Origin: Pectobacterium sp. PL152
GTDB taxonomy: Bacteria; Pseudomonadota; Gammaproteobacteria; Enterobacterales; Enterobacteriaceae
DNA: 64,000 bases
Assembly: GCA_021907015.1 (NCBI GenBank)
Contig: CP091064.1
Location: forward strand, 2,976,001-3,040,000
Direction of reading: 5' to 3'
The notes below the pieces were generated by a model that worked only from the letters and a program-made list of their open reading frames with translations, did no database searches and was not told the DNA's origin. The position numbers were made by a program, and so were the translations under genes. The first letter of the stretch is position 1, and every line of letters begins with the position of its first letter. Below are positions 29,662 to 38,995 of the stretch, piece after piece.

Positions 29662-30903
29662 ATGAAAATGGAAGAAATGAAAACGCAGGATTACGACATG
29701 ATGTCGCCCGTGAATAGCGCACCAGTAAAAATGTGGACGCAGGGCGTGCCTGTGGAGCCAGAAGCCCGCGATCAACTGCTGAATACGGCCAAAATGCCGT
29801 TCATTTTTAAACATCTGGCGGTGATGCCGGATGTGCATCTTGGAAAAGGATCGACGATTGGTAGCGTGATTCCCACGCGTGGCGCGATTATCCCGGCGGC
29901 GGTCGGTGTGGATATCGGTTGCGGGATGATTGCGGTGCGTACGTCACTGGTTGCCAGCGACCTGCCGGATAATCTGATGGGGCTGCGTAGCGCGATTGAA
30001 CAGGCGGTGCCGCACGGACGTAGCGTAACGCGTTCCAAGCGTGATGTCGGTTCCTGGCAGAACCCGCCGCAAACGGTGGATGCGCACTGGTCGCTGCTGG
30101 AACCGCGTTTTAAACGTTTGACGGATAAATACCCGCAGTTGCTGAAAACCAACAACTACCAGCATTTGGGAACGCTAGGAACGGGTAACCACTTTATTGA
30201 AATCTGTCTGGATGAGGTCGATCGCGTGTGGGTGATGTTGCACAGCGGGTCGCGTGGTGTGGGGAACGCGATTGGGTCGCTGTTCATCAAGCTGGCGCAG
30301 GAAGATATGCAGCAGCACATTGCGAATCTGCCGGACCGTAATCTGGCGTATTTCGAGGAAGGAAGCCTGCACTTTGACGATTACATTGAAGCGGTGGAGT
30401 GGGCACAGGATTTTGCTCGTCATAACCGTGAAGTGATGATGTCGCATACGCTGGCGGCGCTGTCTCGTATTGTGACGAAGCCGTTTACCACCCAGCAGGA
30501 AGGCGTGAACTGCCACCATAACTACGTGCAGCGCGAAACGCACTTTGGTGAATCGGTGCTGATCACCCGTAAAGGAGCAGTGTCGGCGCAGAAAGGCCAG
30601 ATGGGGATCATTCCGGGGTCAATGGGGGCGAAGAGCTTTATCGTACGTGGGTTGGGGAACGAAGAGAGCTTCTGTTCCTGTAGCCACGGTGCGGGGAGAA
30701 CCATGAGCCGTACCGCCGCAAAAAAACGTTTCACCGTGGAAGACCAGATTCGCGCGACGGCACACGTCGAGTGCAGAAAAGACAGCGACGTTATCGATGA
30801 AATCCCGATGGCGTACAAAGATATCGATAAGGTGATGGCGGCACAGTCATCGCTGGTGGAAATTGTGCACACGCTGCGTCAGGTGGTGTGTGTGAAAGGA
30901 TAA
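29662..30903 (+). CDS. rtcB: RNA-splicing ligase RtcB
   Basis: Joins RNA 2',3'-cyclic phosphate (or 3'-phosphate) ends to 5'-hydroxyl ends using GTP and Mn(II). The 413-residue product has the metal-binding motifs VGVDIGCGM, TGNHFIEI, LHSGSRGVGN and NCHHNY, and the guanylylated histidine in CSHGAGRTMSR (about residues 334-344). MKMEEMKTQDYDMM is taken as the start; the second Met (29668) is possible. First gene of an operon with an RlaP-type nucleotidyltransferase and a HEAT-repeat protein; rtcA is absent. Confidence 0.96.
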   Translation: MKMEEMKTQDYDMMSPVNSAPVKMWTQGVPVEPEARDQLLNTAKMPFIFKHLAVMPDVHLGKGSTIGSVIPTRGAIIPAAVGVDIGCGMIAVRTSLVASDLPDNLMGLRSAIEQAVPHGRSVTRSKRDVGSWQNPPQTVDAHWSLLEPRFKRLTDKYPQLLKTNNYQHLGTLGTGNHFIEICLDEVDRVWVMLHSGSRGVGNAIGSLFIKLAQEDMQQHIANLPDRNLAYFEEGSLHFDDYIEAVEWAQDFARHNREVMMSHTLAALSRIVTKPFTTQQEGVNCHHNYVQRETHFGESVLITRKGAVSAQKGQMGIIPGSMGAKSFIVRGLGNEESFCSCSHGAGRTMSRTAAKKRFTVEDQIRATAHVECRKDSDVIDEIPMAYKDIDKVMAAQSSLVEIVHTLRQVVCVKG

Positions 30904-30910
30904 AATCATG

Positions 30911-31696
30911 ATGGAAAGGATTATCGCGTCGATGCTGCCATGCGGACGCGGATAAAATTAGTCTTACAGGATGTGGAAGAACGTTATCAGGTGAAGGTGC
31001 TGTATGCCTGTGAATCGGGGAGCCGTGGCTGGGGATTTGCCTCCCAGATAGCGACTACGACGTGCGCTTTCTCTACGTGCATCGGCCGGAGTGGTATTTA
31101 CGTGTCGAAGCACAGCGCGACGTGATAGAGCTGCCTATCGACGATGAGCTGGACGTCTGTGGTTGGGAGTGGCGCAAAGCACTCGGCCTGCTTAAGCGGG
31201 CCAACCCGACGCTGATCGAATGGCTGGATTCACCCGTTGTCTATCAAGAAGATCGGGATGCTACATCCGCACTGCGGGCGACGGTGCCGACGTGGTTCTC
31301 GCCATCCAAGGCTCGCTGGCACTATCTGTCGATGGCGCGTAAAAATTTTCGCGGCTATCTGCAAGACGAGACGGTACGCCTCAAAAATATTTCTACGTGC
31401 TACGACCGCTGCTGGCTGTGCGCTGGATAGAAGCAGGTAAAGGCATGCCGCCGATGCGCTTTTCGCAGTTGCTTGCAGGGACGGTAGACGATCCGCGCCT
31501 GTTGGCTGAAATCCATCAATTGCTGGAAATAAAGCAACGGTCGGGTGAGGCGGAATACGGCCCACGACGGGAAGTGATCCACGCGTTCATTACGCAGATG
31601 CTGAGTGATGCCGATAGCCTCGCGGAATTACCAGACAGTCAGTCCGATGACGACACGATGCTGGATGCGCTGTTGTACCGGACGGTGATGGCGTAA
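30911..31696 (+). CDS. RlaP-type nucleotidyltransferase of the RNA-repair operon (frameshifted)
   Basis: A DNA polymerase beta-superfamily nucleotidyltransferase of the RlaP (RNA-ligase-associated) family, PF10127. The signature YACESGSRGWGFASPDSDYD (GS motif plus DxD) is restored by one base near 31042. YVHRPEWYLRVEAQRDVIEL, LLKRANPTLIEWLDSPVVY and YFYVLRPLLAVRWIEAGKG follow, the last after another break near 31395. Near the start, ATGGAAAGGATTATCGC becomes MEKDYRVDAAMRTR with one added A, so 30911 is the probable start. Members of this family sit next to RtcB in many bacteria and are thought to modify RNA ends before ligation. Confidence 0.8.
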
Positions 31697-31736
31697 GGCG
31701 TCCGTGGATAAACGGAAAGAGAAGAGGACAGGGAAT

Positions 31737-33080
31737 ATGGCATCGTACGATTTACTACTGCAACAGCTGGAAAAGTTAGTGGCCTTACCAGATAACTATT
31801 ATCGGCCCGCGCAGGCCGAGCCACTGGGGTCTGCGTCACACCTGATAGCACTTACGCGCCACTATAATGGCCATATTCGGCAGCGTGCAGTGCTGTGTCT
31901 GGGTTTCATGGGCGAGGTCTCGGCATTACCAGCGTTGATTGAACGAGTGAACGACTGGGCGGAACCGGTGCGCCGCGCGGCTAAACAGAGCGTGCGGCTA
32001 CTGTTAACGCCGGATAACACCGCGCATTTCGTCGCCAATTTTCCTGCCATTTTCTGGCTGTTGCAGTGCCAGCGAGAAGATCATCAGCCGCTGGTAGATG
32101 AAATCGTGAGCTTTCTGGCCGAGGAGGCGCACGTGCCGTCGCTACTGGCGGGGCTGTCTTCGGAAGACAAAACCGTTGCCAGACTGTCGCTGGATATTGT
32201 GGTTGAGCGTGGGCTGTTTCCGTTGAAGCAGATCTTTGGGCAGGTGATGTGGCATTGCGACCCGTTAGTGAGAGCGAACGCGGCGCGGTATTTTCTGGGC
32301 GCGGACAAGGACGTCGATCACGACGTGTTGACCATTCTGTTGAAAGACTCGTTCGCTCCCATCAAGCAGGTAGCGTTGCAGTATGTGATAGACAATGCGT
32401 TCCCCGTGTCGGCGCCTCTGCTGATTGCCTTACTGTTTGATAAGAATGCATTGGTGCGTCAGCGAGCCTCAGTGCTACTGCGCGAACGAAACGACGATCC
32501 GGTTGCGCACTATCTTGCGGCACTGGACCGGGCGAGTACCGTTACCGTGCGAAAAATCACGCTCTGGGGGCTGGATGAGCATCGCTATGACGGTATTGTG
32601 GCGCTGGCGGAGCGCAACCTGGATGAGCGCTATCCCAGCCTTTATCACAGCGCTTTGCGTATTCTTATTCTGCGTACGGGTGACGATGCGCGTGAGCAGC
32701 TTTTGGCTGCCTTGCGTCACCCCTCGCTGGCTATTGCGAAGGTTGCGCGGAAGCTGTTTTACCAGCAGAAAATTTATCTGTCGCTGTCTGAGCTTCAATG
32801 TTGTCTGGACAGCGCGTCTTCCAGAGAACACGTCGAGGTGTACTACTTTCTAGCGCACAAGCTGAATAAATGGGATTGGCTGGTGTTCCTGCTGGATAAT
32901 GCTAAGTCAGAGAATATTGCACTAACGCAGGCTGGCGTGGCGTACTGGGTACAGCGGTTCAACCGTTCGGGTATGTTACCAAATACACAACAGCAGGCAC
33001 GTTTACGGACGCTGCTTGATGAAAATCCGCACGTCATTTCGCGTGAAAGCCCCTATATTGCCTTGTTTTTGTACGGCTGA
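31737..33080 (+). CDS. HEAT-repeat protein of the RNA-repair operon
   Basis: 447 residues from ATG 31737 (preceded by GAGGACAGGGA), built of alpha-helical repeats. Clear units include NGHIRQRAVLCLGFMGEVSA, WAEPVRRAAKQSVRLLL, CDPLVRANAARYFLGADKD, NALVRQRASVLLRERND and HPSLAIAKVARKLFYQQ. No catalytic motif, signal peptide or membrane helix. Such scaffolds bind protein or nucleic acid partners. It lies 40 bases after the RlaP-type gene in the same direction, with no terminator between, so it is likely transcribed with rtcB under RtcR and sigma-54 control. Exact function unknown. Confidence 0.8.
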   Translation: MASYDLLLQQLEKLVALPDNYYRPAQAEPLGSASHLIALTRHYNGHIRQRAVLCLGFMGEVSALPALIERVNDWAEPVRRAAKQSVRLLLTPDNTAHFVANFPAIFWLLQCQREDHQPLVDEIVSFLAEEAHVPSLLAGLSSEDKTVARLSLDIVVERGLFPLKQIFGQVMWHCDPLVRANAARYFLGADKDVDHDVLTILLKDSFAPIKQVALQYVIDNAFPVSAPLLIALLFDKNALVRQRASVLLRERNDDPVAHYLAALDRASTVTVRKITLWGLDEHRYDGIVALAERNLDERYPSLYHSALRILILRTGDDAREQLLAALRHPSLAIAKVARKLFYQQKIYLSLSELQCCLDSASSREHVEVYYFLAHKLNKWDWLVFLLDNAKSENIALTQAGVAYWVQRFNRSGMLPNTQQQARLRTLLDENPHVISRESPYIALFLYG

Positions 33081-33158
33081 TTTTCGTATGAAAAAGTACA
33101 GGAAAAAGTGGAGAGGATCGCGTAAATTGACAACACAATTGACACCACGGGGGCGGAA

Positions 33159-33443
33159 ATGAGTACCATCCATTTCAGAATCGATGAAGAAACCAAGCAA
33201 CTGGCGATGCAGGCTGCTGATCGTCATCAAGTGAGCCTGACGGAGTTGATGCGACAGCGTGCAGAGGAATTGGCAGAAGAAGAGCGTCAGTATCAGCGCA
33301 ACGCAGGTGATGAATGGCTTGAAGCGCAGATTCAGGAGGCGTTTTCTCGTTATGATGCGGGTGAAGGTGAGCTCGTCAGTAATGAGGACGCCAGCCAGAG
33401 AATGGAGGCATTGAAAGCGCGAGCGGCGCGGGGTGATCTGTGA
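33159..33443 (+). CDS. RelB/DinJ-like antitoxin
   Basis: 94 residues; STIHFRIDEETKQLAMQAAD and VSLTELMRQRAEELAEEE form a ribbon-helix-helix DNA-binding unit. The acidic C-terminal region is the likely toxin-binding part. Its stop overlaps the toxin start by 4 bases (ATAG/GTGATAG region), typical of TA operons. It lies 78 bases after the HEAT-repeat gene. Confidence 0.75.
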   Translation: MSTIHFRIDEETKQLAMQAADRHQVSLTELMRQRAEELAEEERQYQRNAGDEWLEAQIQEAFSRYDAGEGELVSNEDASQRMEALKARAARGDL

Positions 33444-33744
33444 TAGTTAAGGTCCGATGGGAGAAGCAGGCACTGGCAGATCGCGAAGGAATATACCGCT
33501 ATCTGTATAAAGAGGCGGGGTTGGATGTTGCGAATGCGGCGGATGAAAAATTTATCTCATCGGTATCGTTGCTCGAAGCCACGCCAGAAGCCGGTCTTGA
33601 TATCGGAAAATCGGGGAACGGCGGAAATTGGTTCTGACGCGATTCCCCTTCATTATTATTTATGCACTCAAGCGAGAGATAAACGAAGTACATATCCTGC
33701 GTATATTACATACCTCCCGCAAGCTATCGGCGTCTTACCGATAA
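33440..33744 (+). CDS. ParE-family toxin (frameshifted)
   Basis: GTG start overlapping the antitoxin gene. VKVRWEKQALADREGIYRYL is the ParE N-terminus. The frame ends early at 33637; a shift near 33620 restores LTRFPFIIIYALKREINEVH and ILRILHTSRKLSASYR, the conserved ParE/RelE C-terminus, ending at 33744. Restored length about 101 residues. Confidence 0.75.
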
Positions 33745-33753
33745 CCTCTTTAC

Positions 33754-33846
33754 CCCAAAAAATACGCTCGTGATGATACGCCATCTGTGACAGATTGGGC
33801 GGGTAGGCATCTGGCAGATGGATTTGTTTACCTTCGTACTGGGCAA
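33754..33846 (-). pseudogene. Duplicated 3' end of the HNH endonuclease gene
   Basis: Translates (minus) as AQYEGKQIHLPDAYPPNLSQ then MAYHHERIFWG, almost identical to the last 31 residues of the HNH protein at 35003-35788. It has no start and no proper stop. It lies on the other side of the S66 peptidase gene from the complete copy, so a duplication or insertion moved the peptidase gene between the two copies. Confidence 0.85.
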
Positions 33847-33878
33847 CGCCGTTGCTATGACGATGCCCATCTTTTCAC

Positions 33879-34914
33879 TTACAATAACTGAGTGACGGAG
33901 CCGCTATTTTCAGTGAATACTACGTCCGCTTTTGCACCGTTGACGAGTGACATTTGAGGGGGAATATGGCCAATGTCCACATCATACAGCACAGGAATAG
34001 TGAAATCCCCGAGAGCAGAACGTAAAGCGTCTAAATAATGTTGTTGTGTGGGGTCACTTACGTCGGGTGCTGCACTTCTGCCTATCAGAACACCTTTCAA
34101 GTCATTGAACCAACCCTGTAAGCGTAAACTAAATAATGCTCGCGTTAGCTCACAGGGGTTCATTTCCACGTTTTCAAAATACAGAATGACCCCTTCGTCG
34201 TGATGCTGTGCCCTAAACAAAGATAGGTTACCGAATGGGGTACCCGCTAACCTTGATATGATGTCCAGGCATCCACCAATCAGGCGTCCCTGAAAATGGG
34301 CAGAAGAAGTGGTGCCATCAAGGTGCTTCCACCTTGTCTTTGCGTCAGATTAAAACCCGCATCGGCTGTGGTACCCCATTGATTTTCATCAATTTGAAAC
34401 GCAGTTGATGCGTATTGTTTAACTACTGTTCCCCGGTCGCTCTCCAAAATATCCCATATGGCTTGTGTGGTGGGATCTAACTCTTTGGCACCAAGATCCA
34501 TGAGATTAGGTCCATGTACCGTTGACCAACCAGAAAGTGTAGTCAATGGGAAATGAAATGTACTGAGATCTGAAAAGCCAACAAACCATTTAGGCTCTGT
34601 TTTCGCTAACAGATTGAAATCTAAGAGCTCAAGCAATTCGATGGCCAGATCACCTCCCCATGGTGGCATAACAGCCTTGACTTCTGGGTCGGTTAGATAA
34701 CACATCAGCTCCTTCGCCCGTGATGTTTTACTGGCACTTTTATTTTTATGCTGGGTGCGTAAGCACTCCCCTTCACGGACTCTAAATCCTTTTTCCTTCA
34801 GGTTTTTATGGCAAGTTCCAGTCGAGGATGCAAATGCTGAGGGACCCCAGATGATGGCGCAGTTATAGCAATCAGATCTCCTGGAACCAGTTTGGGTGGG
34901 AAGCGGATACGCAT
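33879..34914 (-). CDS. S66-family serine peptidase (LD-carboxypeptidase/MccF-like), frameshifted
   Basis: The family contains cytoplasmic LD-carboxypeptidases that trim murein peptides and MccF-type enzymes that inactivate microcin C. It starts MRIRFPPKLVPGDLIAITAP at 34914. The nucleophile region is WFVGFSDLSTFHFPLTTLS, the Glu region ILYFENVEMNPCELTRAL, and the His region DIGHIPPQMSLVNGAKADV near the C-terminus. The frame breaks near 34800 (AIK-NLKEKGF restored by one A) and near 34335. The long NFNLL...GPNLMDLG central region favours the MccF-like branch, but this is not certain. Confidence 0.8.
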
Positions 34915-35002
34915 GTATTTAAATCCTTATTTTCAAAGCAATTCATAGTCCATAAATGAAACTTAACTACCCGATTTCGTTAGTAATATAGCGTATTGAC
35001 CC

Positions 35003-35788
35003 CTACCTCAAAAAAATATGCTCACGATGGTACGCCATCTGTGATAAGTCGGGTGGGTAGGCGTCTGGCAAGTGGATTTGTTTGCCTTCGTACTGGGCGA
35101 AGTTGACGTCGCTGATGGTGCTTTTCAGCTTTTTGATACGCGGAGAGAGCAGCATTTCCAGCGAGTCGTTGAAGCTGATGAGCCCCATATCAAAGGCTTT
35201 GTCATGCAGGTTGGACAGGCAAAGGCCGTTGCTGGGGTTGAGGCGATGTTCCGCAGCCGTTTTCCACGGGCGAATGTGGCTGGCGACCAGCAGCGCAGGC
35301 TCTTCCAATCCGGTCACGCAGCAGCGTTCGCCGTAGTTGCTGAGCACGCGTTTGCGGAAGAGCTGCTGCCCAATGCGTGTTTTCACCTGAGCGAGGCGTT
35401 CTCCGCCGTGATAATCAGGGATTTCGCTATCGTTGGTTTGGAACGGAGAGGGGGCTGCTGTCGCTTCCGCTGCTCCGGCCTCGAGCGATACCATCGCCCG
35501 TTGGCACTGCTGTTCAAATAACTCGGGATTGCTGTCCATCTCTTGCCACAGCGCCCGGTCGGCGTTGGACGCGCCGCGCAAACCGGTGCGACCGGAATCA
35601 ATAATAAACGGATCGAGACTGGCGAGATTGACCAACTTCATCGCCAGTGCGGAAGGCGTACGGTTGAGCAACTTAGCGTAGCGAATGATGTCGGGATTAC
35701 GCGAATGCAGTCTGCCAAACGGTAGCTGGCTGTACAGGGTGAAGGCGATCAGTAACTGATCTCGCGTCCAATGGTTGGTGGCAGCCAT
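35003..35788 (-). CDS. HNH endonuclease-domain protein
   Basis: 261 residues. The N-terminal half (MAATNHWTRDQLLIAFTLYS, NRTPSALAMKLVNLASLDP) resembles a DNA-recognition domain seen in predicted restriction-type HNH proteins. The C-terminal HNH domain shows RCCVTGLEEPALLVASHIRP, then LNPSNGLCLSNLHDKAFDMG, with the metal-binding H and N. Target unknown. The last 31 residues are duplicated at 33754-33846. Confidence 0.85.
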   Translation of the reverse strand: MAATNHWTRDQLLIAFTLYSQLPFGRLHSRNPDIIRYAKLLNRTPSALAMKLVNLASLDPFIIDSGRTGLRGASNADRALWQEMDSNPELFEQQCQRAMVSLEAGAAEATAAPSPFQTNDSEIPDYHGGERLAQVKTRIGQQLFRKRVLSNYGERCCVTGLEEPALLVASHIRPWKTAAEHRLNPSNGLCLSNLHDKAFDMGLISFNDSLEMLLSPRIKKLKSTISDVNFAQYEGKQIHLPDAYPPDLSQMAYHREHIFLR

Positions 35789-35941
35789 GCGTGTTTCGTC
35801 CGTTCGTTAGCGCATTCGATTATTGATTGCGCTAACTATGCCAGGTCAGCCGGTAAAATGCATGCGCTTGACTCCGGCTGGATAATTGGTGCCGGCTGCG
35901 CTAACGTTCTGACAGTTTCCCTATCATGATGCCGAGAGACT

Positions 35942-37039
35942 ATGTCCCGTTCTTCTATTCCCTTATTTCGTCCCCTGTGCGCGCTGGCTCTGCTGGTGCT
36001 GGCGGGCTGTGCCAGCCAGACCGCGACGACGCCGGAATCGCGGCCTGCTGATGTGCGTGCTCAGGTACTCAAGCTGCTGCCGGACAACGTGAAAGATCGT
36101 CAGGGTTGGGCGACCGATATCGCCACGGCATTTACGGTACAAGGGCTCGAATCCAGTAATGAAAATTTGTGTTCAGTACTGGCCGTAACTGAGCAGGAAT
36201 CGACGTTTAGCGCCGATCCACAAGTGCCGAATTTGTCGAAAATCGCCTGGCAGGAGATTGACCGCCGTGCGGAGAAGGTTCATGTTCCCGCATTTCTGGT
36301 GCGTACCGCGCTGCTCATCAAATCCCCTAACGGAAAAAGCTACAGTGAGCGGCTCGATAAAGTACGCACAGAAAAGGAACTCAGCGCGATCTTTGATGAT
36401 TTCATCGACATGGTGCCGATGGGGCAGACGCTGTTTGGTCGGCTAAATCCGGTACATACCGGCGGGCCAATGCAGGTGAGCATCGCCTTTGCTGAGGTTA
36501 ACGCAAAGGGCTATCCGTATACCGTGGATGGATCGCTTCGTCGCGAAGTCTTCAGCCGCCGTGGCGGGATGTATTTTGGCATCAAACACCTGCTGGACTA
36601 TCCAGCAAATTATCCGCAGTCCATTTATCGGTTCGCGGATTTTAACGCAGGACGGTACGCCAGCCGAAATGCGGCGTTCCAGCGTGCCGTGAGTCGTCTG
36701 ACAGGGATGAAGCCGGCGCTGGACGGGGATGTAATCAACTACAGTTCGGATAAAGCCAGCGCTACGGAGCTAGCAGTGCGTGCATTAGGGAAACGTCTGG
36801 ATATGAGCGACAGCGTAATTCGTCGTGCGCTGGAGAAGGGCAATAGCCTCGATTTTGAAGACACCAGCCTGTATGAGCGCGTCTTTGCGCTGGCGGATAA
36901 ATTGGGCACGAAAGCGCCGCGCGCCATCCTGCCGGGAATCACGCTGGAAAGTCCGAAGATCACGCGCAAACTTACCACCGCATGGTTTGCCCAACGGGTT
37001 GATGAGCGACGCCAGCGGTGTTTAGCGAGAGCACGCTAG
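35942..37039 (+). CDS. DUF1615-family lipoprotein
   Basis: 365 residues with a lipoprotein signal peptide: LCALALLVLAGCASQ, with the lipobox LAGC and Cys near residue 22. The mature protein (AVTEQESTFSADPQVPNLSK, NPVHTGGPMQVSIAFAEVNA) belongs to DUF1615. The conserved Glu in TEQES and the GGPMQVS segment recall lytic-transglycosylase-like folds, but no activity is established. Likely anchored in the outer membrane facing the periplasm. Confidence 0.85.
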   Translation: MSRSSIPLFRPLCALALLVLAGCASQTATTPESRPADVRAQVLKLLPDNVKDRQGWATDIATAFTVQGLESSNENLCSVLAVTEQESTFSADPQVPNLSKIAWQEIDRRAEKVHVPAFLVRTALLIKSPNGKSYSERLDKVRTEKELSAIFDDFIDMVPMGQTLFGRLNPVHTGGPMQVSIAFAEVNAKGYPYTVDGSLRREVFSRRGGMYFGIKHLLDYPANYPQSIYRFADFNAGRYASRNAAFQRAVSRLTGMKPALDGDVINYSSDKASATELAVRALGKRLDMSDSVIRRALEKGNSLDFEDTSLYERVFALADKLGTKAPRAILPGITLESPKITRKLTTAWFAQRVDERRQRCLARAR

Positions 37040-37063
37040 ATTGTGTCCTTGTGAGGCGCACTT

Positions 37064-37136
37064 TATCCCTTAAAGCGGATAACTATTGATTTATCCCCAT
37101 AAGGGATATTGTTATGTTTATCCCTTATGGAGGATA
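37064..37136 (+). promoter_or_regulatory. Three HipB-type operators upstream of hipBA
   Basis: TATCC-N8-GGATA at 37064-37081 and at 37119-37136, and a version with 7-base spacing at 37092-37108 (TATCC-CCATAAG-GGATA). E. coli HipB binds TATCC-N8-GGATA repeats. The last site ends 5 bases before the hipB ATG and covers the ribosome-binding site GGAGG. Confidence 0.85.
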
Positions 37137-37140
37137 AAAA

Positions 37141-37395
37141 ATGAAGATCACTTCTGCTGGCATGTTGGCCCACGCTATGCGTGATGAACGGAAAAAGCGA
37201 AAACTGAATCAAAGCCATGTTGCCGAGAGTATGGGAATAAAGCAGTCCACCGTATCTGATTTTGAGAATCACCCAGAAGGGACAAGGCTTGAAACATTGT
37301 TTAAGCTGCTGGCGGCTCTGGATCTGGAACTTCACCTTTCCAAACGAGGGAGCAGCAATCGGGCCAGACATGGAGTGAGGAGTGGTAAACGATGA
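37141..37395 (+). CDS. hipB: HipB-type XRE antitoxin
   Basis: 84 residues. AMRDERKKRKLNQSHVAESM then GIKQSTVSDFENHPEG forms the XRE helix-turn-helix; TRLETLFKLLAALDLELHL is the dimerisation helix and strand typical of HipB. It represses its own operon through the TATCC/GGATA operators and neutralises HipA. Its end overlaps the hipA start by 4 bases. Confidence 0.9.
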   Translation: MKITSAGMLAHAMRDERKKRKLNQSHVAESMGIKQSTVSDFENHPEGTRLETLFKLLAALDLELHLSKRGSSNRARHGVRSGKR

Positions 37396-38687
37396 ATATT
37401 CTCACGGTGGCGCTTAATGGTATTCCTGTCGGTGCGCTAGCGAAAGGCGTAGGGAGTGATATGACGTTCACTTACTATCCTGATTGGCTGAGCCGTCCCG
37501 GTGCGCGTGCCATTTCCCTTTCGTTGCCCTTACAGCGAGCGACCTATCGTGGCAATGTGGTTTACAACTTCTTTGATAATTTATTACCAGACAACGACAG
37601 TATTCGCAGCAGGATCCAGGCTCGCTTTCGTATCGCGACGAAGCAGCCTTTGATTTACTGACTAGCATCGGTGGTGACTGCGTTGGCGCGATTCAGATCT
37701 ATCCGGTCGATACACCTGTTGCATCGGTCACCGATGTACATGCAGAAGCACTCGAGGATGATGAGATTGAAGCGCTGCTGCAAGGTTACCGAGAAGCGCC
37801 ATTAGGGATGGCGACGGATCGGGAGGATTTTCGTATCTCTCGCCGGTGCACAGGAAAAGACGGCGCTACTTTGGTATAAAAATCAGTGGCATCGCCCGCA
37901 GGGAAGTACGCCGACCAGCCATATCTTCAAATTACCGATTGGTTATATCGCCAACAACCGCATTGACCTCAGTGACAGTGTTGAAAATGAGTGGTTATGT
38001 CTGAAAATCGCCGAAAAGTATGGTTTCACGGTTGCCCAAGCGGAAATTGCCCGGTTTAACTCACAAAAAGTATTAATCGTTGAACGCTTTGATCGACGTT
38101 GGTCATATCGTGATAAACCTTGGCTGATGCGTTTGCCGCAGGAGGATTTTTGTCAGGCATTGGGTATTGCTCCAGCGTTAAAATATGAGTCTGATGGTGG
38201 CCCCGGCATTGAGAAATCAATGGCGCTCCTGCTCGGTTCACAACAGGCGATGAAGGATAGAGATACCTTTTTCAAGAGTCAGATACTGTTCTGGATGCTG
38301 GCTGCGATTGACGGCCATGCGAAAAACTTCAGCGTATTTATCGAACCAGGCAGTGCATACCGCATGACGCCTTTATATGATGTTATATCCGCTTTTCCCC
38401 TAATGGGAGCGGCGGGAATACCGGTTCAGAAGGCGAAAATGGCGATGGCGGTTCTTGGTCGTAATCGTCACTTCCATTGGTATAAGATTTTGCCACGGCA
38501 CTACTTTTCTAGCGCCAGACAAGTGGGCTACCCACAGGAACGCGTTGCCGCAATGATGTCAGAGATGAAGGTGAACACGGAGCGGGTTATTGCGGAAGTG
38601 GAAACGCTTCTTCCTGATGATTTTCCCGAACGTATCAGTCATGCTATTTTTGCGGGCCTGCGATCGCAGGCCGCTCGACTTCCTTAA
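37392..38687 (+). CDS. hipA: HipA-type serine/threonine kinase toxin (two frameshifts)
   Basis: E. coli HipA phosphorylates glutamyl-tRNA synthetase and causes growth arrest. MNILTVALNGIPVGALAKGV is the typical N-terminus. Further landmarks are ARAISLSLPLQRATYRGNVV, FFDNLLPDNDSIRSRI, TSHIFKLPIG (ATP-binding Lys), MLAAIDGHAKNFSVFIE (catalytic Asp and Asn) and TPLYDVISAFP (metal-binding DxxS region). Frames break near 37645 and 37840; the total span remains divisible by three because the two breaks compensate. Restored length about 431 residues, close to HipA of E. coli. Confidence 0.85.
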
Positions 38688-38802
38688 CGTTTATCGTCAC
38701 ACGTATAAAAAGCCATTGTTATAGCCACTTAGATCATTTATCGCATAGAGATTAGCAACGCCCTCCGCCGAGGGCGTTACCGTTATTACGGTGGGACGTG
38801 TG

Positions 38803-38955
38803 TCAAACCGGCCACTGGTTGAGTTTGATGCCGCGTTCTTGCGTATTCTCGCGAAAATCTTCCAGCATCCCAAACACGATGATCCCGATGACGGTCGCGA
38901 CGAAAGGCACGAACTGCTGTAACCCCTGACGCCACAGCAGCAGGAACTGTTGTTA
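38803..38955 (-). pseudogene. Remnant of a membrane protein gene (C-terminal 49 codons)
   Basis: QQFLLLWRQGLQQFVPFVAT, then VIGIIVFGMLEDFRENTQER and a terminal GIKLNQWPV. One membrane helix is visible. It has no start codon and an in-frame stop just upstream, so it is a leftover. The WRQGLQQFVPF run slightly resembles SulP-type transporters; that identity is weak. Confidence 0.5.
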
Positions 38956-38995
38956 AATAGAGGGAATATAGGGGAAGTGATGAAGAGATACGGAA

